NCBI GenBank assembly: GCA_012520795.1
Contig: JAAYNP010000026.1
Coordinates: forward strand, 1 to 64,000
DNA length: 64,000 nucleotides
Direction of reading: 5' to 3'
Source of the DNA: Bacillota bacterium
Lineage (GTDB): Bacteria > Bacillota > Limnochordia > Darwinibacteriales > DTU012
This document shows positions 61,342 to 64,000 of this stretch, one piece after another (within the stretch, counting starts at the first letter, position 1; every line of letters starts with the position of its first letter). The position numbers were made by a program, and so were the translations under genes. The notes beneath the pieces are model-generated. The model was not told the DNA's origin. It made no database searches and saw only the letters and a program-made list of their open reading frames with translations.

Positions 61342-63474
61342 TTGAAATCATTGAAGGCCTTTCTGCTGGTTTGGATACTGATGGCTGTGGCCTTTGTTCC
61401 TGCGGGCGCAGTACCATATGAAACATATACTTATGATTTTTGGAATAATCCTGTACCCTCTCCTCACGCTTATGTACCGATTCGAGTAGTTGACGGCCAA
61501 GAATTGGGGATAGGTGGTTTTAAGACGCCTCAGGATATTTTTGCCATTGATGACCATATCTATGTGGTTGATTCGGGAAACAGCCGGATTGTCCACTTAA
61601 CCCGTGAGTGGCAAGTGGTCAGAATTATCGACAGCTTCGATAATACAGGTATCCAGGACAAATTTAGGAATCCCAGGGGTATTCATGTAGACGCGGCAGG
61701 GAATATGTATGTGGCCGATCGGGACAACGGCCGGATTGTGGTTCTGGACCGGGATGCTGCTTTAAGGCAGATCATCACGTCCCCAGCGGAGACTCATGCT
61801 GACTTGTTCACCAGCGATTTTCGCTTCAGGCCTGATAAACTTGGTGTCGATCAGTATGGGACGATTTATGTGGTTTCTGCCGGTGTTTATGACGGCATCA
61901 TGGAGTTCGACATTTTTGGAGAATTTCAGGGCTTTGTGGGAGCTCCCAGAGTCCATCCCACGCTCGCTGACTATATCTGGCGCTTGATTGGGACCAAAGA
62001 ACAAAAGGAACGGATGAAGTTGTTCCTTCCGGTCGAACACAGCAATGTCCATGTTGATTACCGGGGCTTTATCTATGCAACAGCCACCGGGGGAGAAATC
62101 AGCGCGGAAGATAAAATCAGGCGGATCAACACGTCCGGAGTGGACCGGTTGATGCGGATTTCCTGGTCTCCGCCGATCGGTGATTTCCCAGACGTTACCA
62201 GTTCGATCTTTGTAGACGTTGTCAGTCGGGAACACGACATCTATTCGATACTGGATCGGGCAAACGGGCGCATCTTCACATACAGCAGCACAGGGCATTT
62301 GTTGTATGCATTTGGTGCACTAGGGGAAGTCCAAGGGGCTTTTACCAATCCGGCAGGTTTAACTGAGCTGGATCAGCATTTGCTCGTCCTGGACTCAATC
62401 AAGAATAGCATCACGGTGTTTGCTCCGACGGAATACATGCAGTTAATCCACAATGCCATAGCCAAATATTCAATGGGTAATTATGATGCAGCCACAGAGA
62501 ACTGGTACAGGGTGTTGGAGTTGAACTCCAACTTCGATTTGGCCTATACCGGCATCGGCAATGCTCACTTCATGAAGGGCGAATACGCTGAAGCCATGCG
62601 CAATTACAGACTGGCCAATGATCGGCAGAATTACTCGGAAGCTTATCGCTATTACCGCAAACAAGTGACAGAGAAGTATTTTGGCTTCTTCATGGCTGCG
62701 GTTGTAATTCTGATTATCTATGTACTGTTCTTTGCCACATCCAAAAAGAGCGAACAAAGCGTGGTTGAGGCAAAAGCCCAACAGGCGGCTACATATGATC
62801 TGGTCCAGACCTGGGAGGAGATGAAGCGCAGGCCACTTAGAATTCAGTTGAAACGGATTTGGTACGGGCTGAGCTTTGCCCTTAAACTGATGGTCAGCCC
62901 GCTGCAGGGCTTTTGGGATTTGAAATATGAAAAGCGGGGCAATCTCCCGACAGCCATAATCCTGATCATCCTGCTGGTGGTATCCTACCTGATCATGTAT
63001 CAATACAGCGGATTCATCTTCAATACCCGGGACCCCCGGTATCTGAACCTGGTATCAGAGTCGATCAGCATCCTTGTACCGATCATGATGTGGGCGGCCA
63101 TCAACTGGTCGCTGACAACGCTGATGAACGGCAAAGGTACTTTCAAAGATATTTTGATTGCCACCGGGTATTCATTCACACCTCTGATTCTGGTATTGAT
63201 ACCCATGACCATAGTCAGCAATTATCTGGCTGCCGATGAAGGGGCGTTTTATTATCTTGTTTTGTCCATTGCTTTGGTTTGGTCGCTGTTCCTGCTCTTT
63301 TTCAGCACCATGGTCACCCATGAATACAGCCTCGGTGCCACAATCGGTGTTACGCTCCTCATTTTGGTCGGGATTGGGATCACGATGTTCATAGCTTTGT
63401 TGTTTGTCGATATCGTTTTGCAGTTGTTCGCCTTCATTGGAGAAGTCTATCGCGAATTGGCCTTCAGGTTGTAG
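61342..63474 (+). CDS. NHL-repeat / TPR / YIP1-type membrane protein
   Basis: A 710-residue protein. After a signal peptide it has NHL/beta-propeller repeats over about residues 40-370 (VVDSGNSRIVHLTREWQVVR; GIHVDAAGNMYVADRDNGRI). A short tetratricopeptide region follows (NAIAKYSMGNYDAATENWYR; GNAHFMKGEYAEAMRNYRLA, near residues 375-440). One helix anchors it near 450, and a C-terminal five-helix YIP1-type domain ends the chain (TAIILIILLVVSYLIMYQYS). The TTG at 61342 is preferred to 61321 because GGAGTGAGG lies before it; no ribosome site precedes 61321. Its role is unknown; gene order ties it to the sugar transporter. Confidence 0.82.
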   Translation: MKSLKAFLLVWILMAVAFVPAGAVPYETYTYDFWNNPVPSPHAYVPIRVVDGQELGIGGFKTPQDIFAIDDHIYVVDSGNSRIVHLTREWQVVRIIDSFDNTGIQDKFRNPRGIHVDAAGNMYVADRDNGRIVVLDRDAALRQIITSPAETHADLFTSDFRFRPDKLGVDQYGTIYVVSAGVYDGIMEFDIFGEFQGFVGAPRVHPTLADYIWRLIGTKEQKERMKLFLPVEHSNVHVDYRGFIYATATGGEISAEDKIRRINTSGVDRLMRISWSPPIGDFPDVTSSIFVDVVSREHDIYSILDRANGRIFTYSSTGHLLYAFGALGEVQGAFTNPAGLTELDQHLLVLDSIKNSITVFAPTEYMQLIHNAIAKYSMGNYDAATENWYRVLELNSNFDLAYTGIGNAHFMKGEYAEAMRNYRLANDRQNYSEAYRYYRKQVTEKYFGFFMAAVVILIIYVLFFATSKKSEQSVVEAKAQQAATYDLVQTWEEMKRRPLRIQLKRIWYGLSFALKLMVSPLQGFWDLKYEKRGNLPTAIILIILLVVSYLIMYQYSGFIFNTRDPRYLNLVSESISILVPIMMWAAINWSLTTLMNGKGTFKDILIATGYSFTPLILVLIPMTIVSNYLAADEGAFYYLVLSIALVWSLFLLFFSTMVTHEYSLGATIGVTLLILVGIGITMFIALLFVDIVLQLFAFIGEVYRELAFRL

Positions 63475-63490
63475 CAAGGAGGAAGCCGCA

Positions 63491-64000
63491 ATGAAAAAGT
63501 TTCTGCAATCAGGGGTTTTAGTCTTACTGTTACTGCTGTCCTTGTTTGCTGTGCATGTTAGCGCAGCGGTGGAGTTAAAGGGATATGAACTTGTGGCAGA
63601 AAACGAGCACTTGTACCTGTTTTTCAATACCGAGACAGCTGAGGTTGCAGTATATGATCAGCGGACGGAGCAGTTCTGGTTTACTAATCCCCAAGATCGG
63701 GCCAAGTTCGAAACTGTTGCCCGCGGCGCAGCCAAAGATGCCTTGGGAGCTCAACTGCGGATTACCTATTACGAACCTGGCGACATCATGCGGACTATGG
63801 ACAGCTATAATGACAGCGTCAGTTACGGCCAGTTTGAAGCGCAGCCTACTGAACGCGGTATTCGCGTGGAATATGTGTTTGGCAAAGAGTGGGACGACAA
63901 ACACTACTTGCCACTGATTGTGGAACAGGAATTGTATGAAACAGAGATTTTCAGCAAATTGGATTCAGGACCCCAGCGGACGATCTCCAATTTATACGCT
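63491..64000 (+). CDS. DUF5696-like secreted protein, 5' part only
   Basis: The first 170 residues of an exported protein; the frame stays open to the window edge. A signal peptide is evident (SGVLVLLLLLSLFAVHVSA). YELVAENEHLYLFFNTETAE and IAVYDQRTEQFWFTN-type text (here VAVYDQRTEQFWFTNPQDRA) match my recollection of the start of DUF5696 proteins, large secreted proteins that travel with such ABC operons in Bacillota. AAGGAGGAAGCC precedes the ATG, 16 bases after the YIP1 gene. Family assignment rests on the N-terminus only. Confidence 0.65.
   Translation, partial: MKKFLQSGVLVLLLLLSLFAVHVSAAVELKGYELVAENEHLYLFFNTETAEVAVYDQRTEQFWFTNPQDRAKFETVARGAAKDALGAQLRITYYEPGDIMRTMDSYNDSVSYGQFEAQPTERGIRVEYVFGKEWDDKHYLPLIVEQELYETEIFSKLDSGPQRTISNLYA

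Overview
The window looks like a chromosomal segment of a Bacillota (Firmicutes) bacterium, probably an anaerobic, plant-polysaccharide-using lineage of the Limnochordia/Clostridia kind; this placement is inferred from gene content only. Supporting signs are strong AGGAGG-type ribosome sites, frequent TTG and GTG starts, a GntR/YtrA-type ABC operon, DegV, DUF503, a DUF3231 protein, a CwlD-like amidase, a CotH-domain protein, FeoAB with a FeoB-associated Cys-rich protein, and several ABC systems. Two TolC-family proteins in a MacAB-type export operon and a small secreted protein ending in Phe raise the possibility of an outer membrane. No tRNA, rRNA, CRISPR array, transposase or phage gene was recognised.

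Layout. 1-2.8 kb: azlCD branched-chain amino acid exporter and a GH43 glycosidase. 2.8-8.2 kb: a lipoprotein, a methyltransferase, a secreted protein, a ferritin-like/VIT1 protein, a GNAT fused to an ADP-ribosyltransferase-like domain, and an isochorismatase-like hydrolase, with copies of a GGGACGGTTC repeat around the last two. 8.2-13.3 kb is a decayed zone: an AraC regulator remnant joined to the C-terminus of a GntP permease, an intact glycerate 2-kinase, a chimera of two tandem EamA genes, a terpenoid-cyclase-fold protein, a second GH43-like enzyme and a multiply frameshifted gene. 13.3-18.9 kb: feoAB divergent from a DtxR/MntR regulator, a coiled-coil protein, DegV, a GT8 glycosyltransferase, and a frameshifted FeoB-associated protein behind a Fur-like box. 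18.9-23.9 kb: a GH43 arabinanase-like enzyme with a GpsA-family dehydrogenase, a zinc-ribbon protein, and a YtrA-type regulator/ABC exporter operon with a clear palindromic operator. 24-33.4 kb: MFS, glycerophosphodiesterase and CDF transporter genes, a LacI regulator with mnmA and a DUF503 gene, zwf, a cyclase-family hydrolase, a DUF3231 protein and a broken flavodoxin.

33.4-52.5 kb: a 1035-residue LRR/lamin-tail/CotH secreted protein; a six-gene leftward tripartite exporter operon (adaptor, ATPase, two TolC-family proteins, two FtsX-type permeases) ending at a shared bidirectional terminator; a CwlD-like amidase overlapping an MTA/SAH nucleosidase; pgi followed by a zinc-type ABC transporter and a pseudouridine synthase; a beta-barrel-like protein; and a large secreted protein.

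52.6-64 kb holds the two most unusual loci. The first is an 882-residue fusion of a class III aminotransferase with a domain resembling cyanobacterial acyl-ACP reductase, keeping the position of that enzyme's catalytic cysteine, and placed behind a promoter overlapped by a 26-bp palindrome. It could convert an acyl thioester to an amine through an aldehyde. The second is an operon behind a divergent AraC regulator: a 1000-residue solute-binding protein carrying two N-terminal carbohydrate-binding-like modules, two permeases and no ATPase, an NHL-repeat/TPR/YIP1-type membrane protein, and a DUF5696-like protein cut by the window edge. With the three GH43-type enzymes, this suggests import and breakdown of plant glycans. 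At least five loci are broken genes, so part of the chromosome seems to be eroding, unless some frameshifts are assembly errors.
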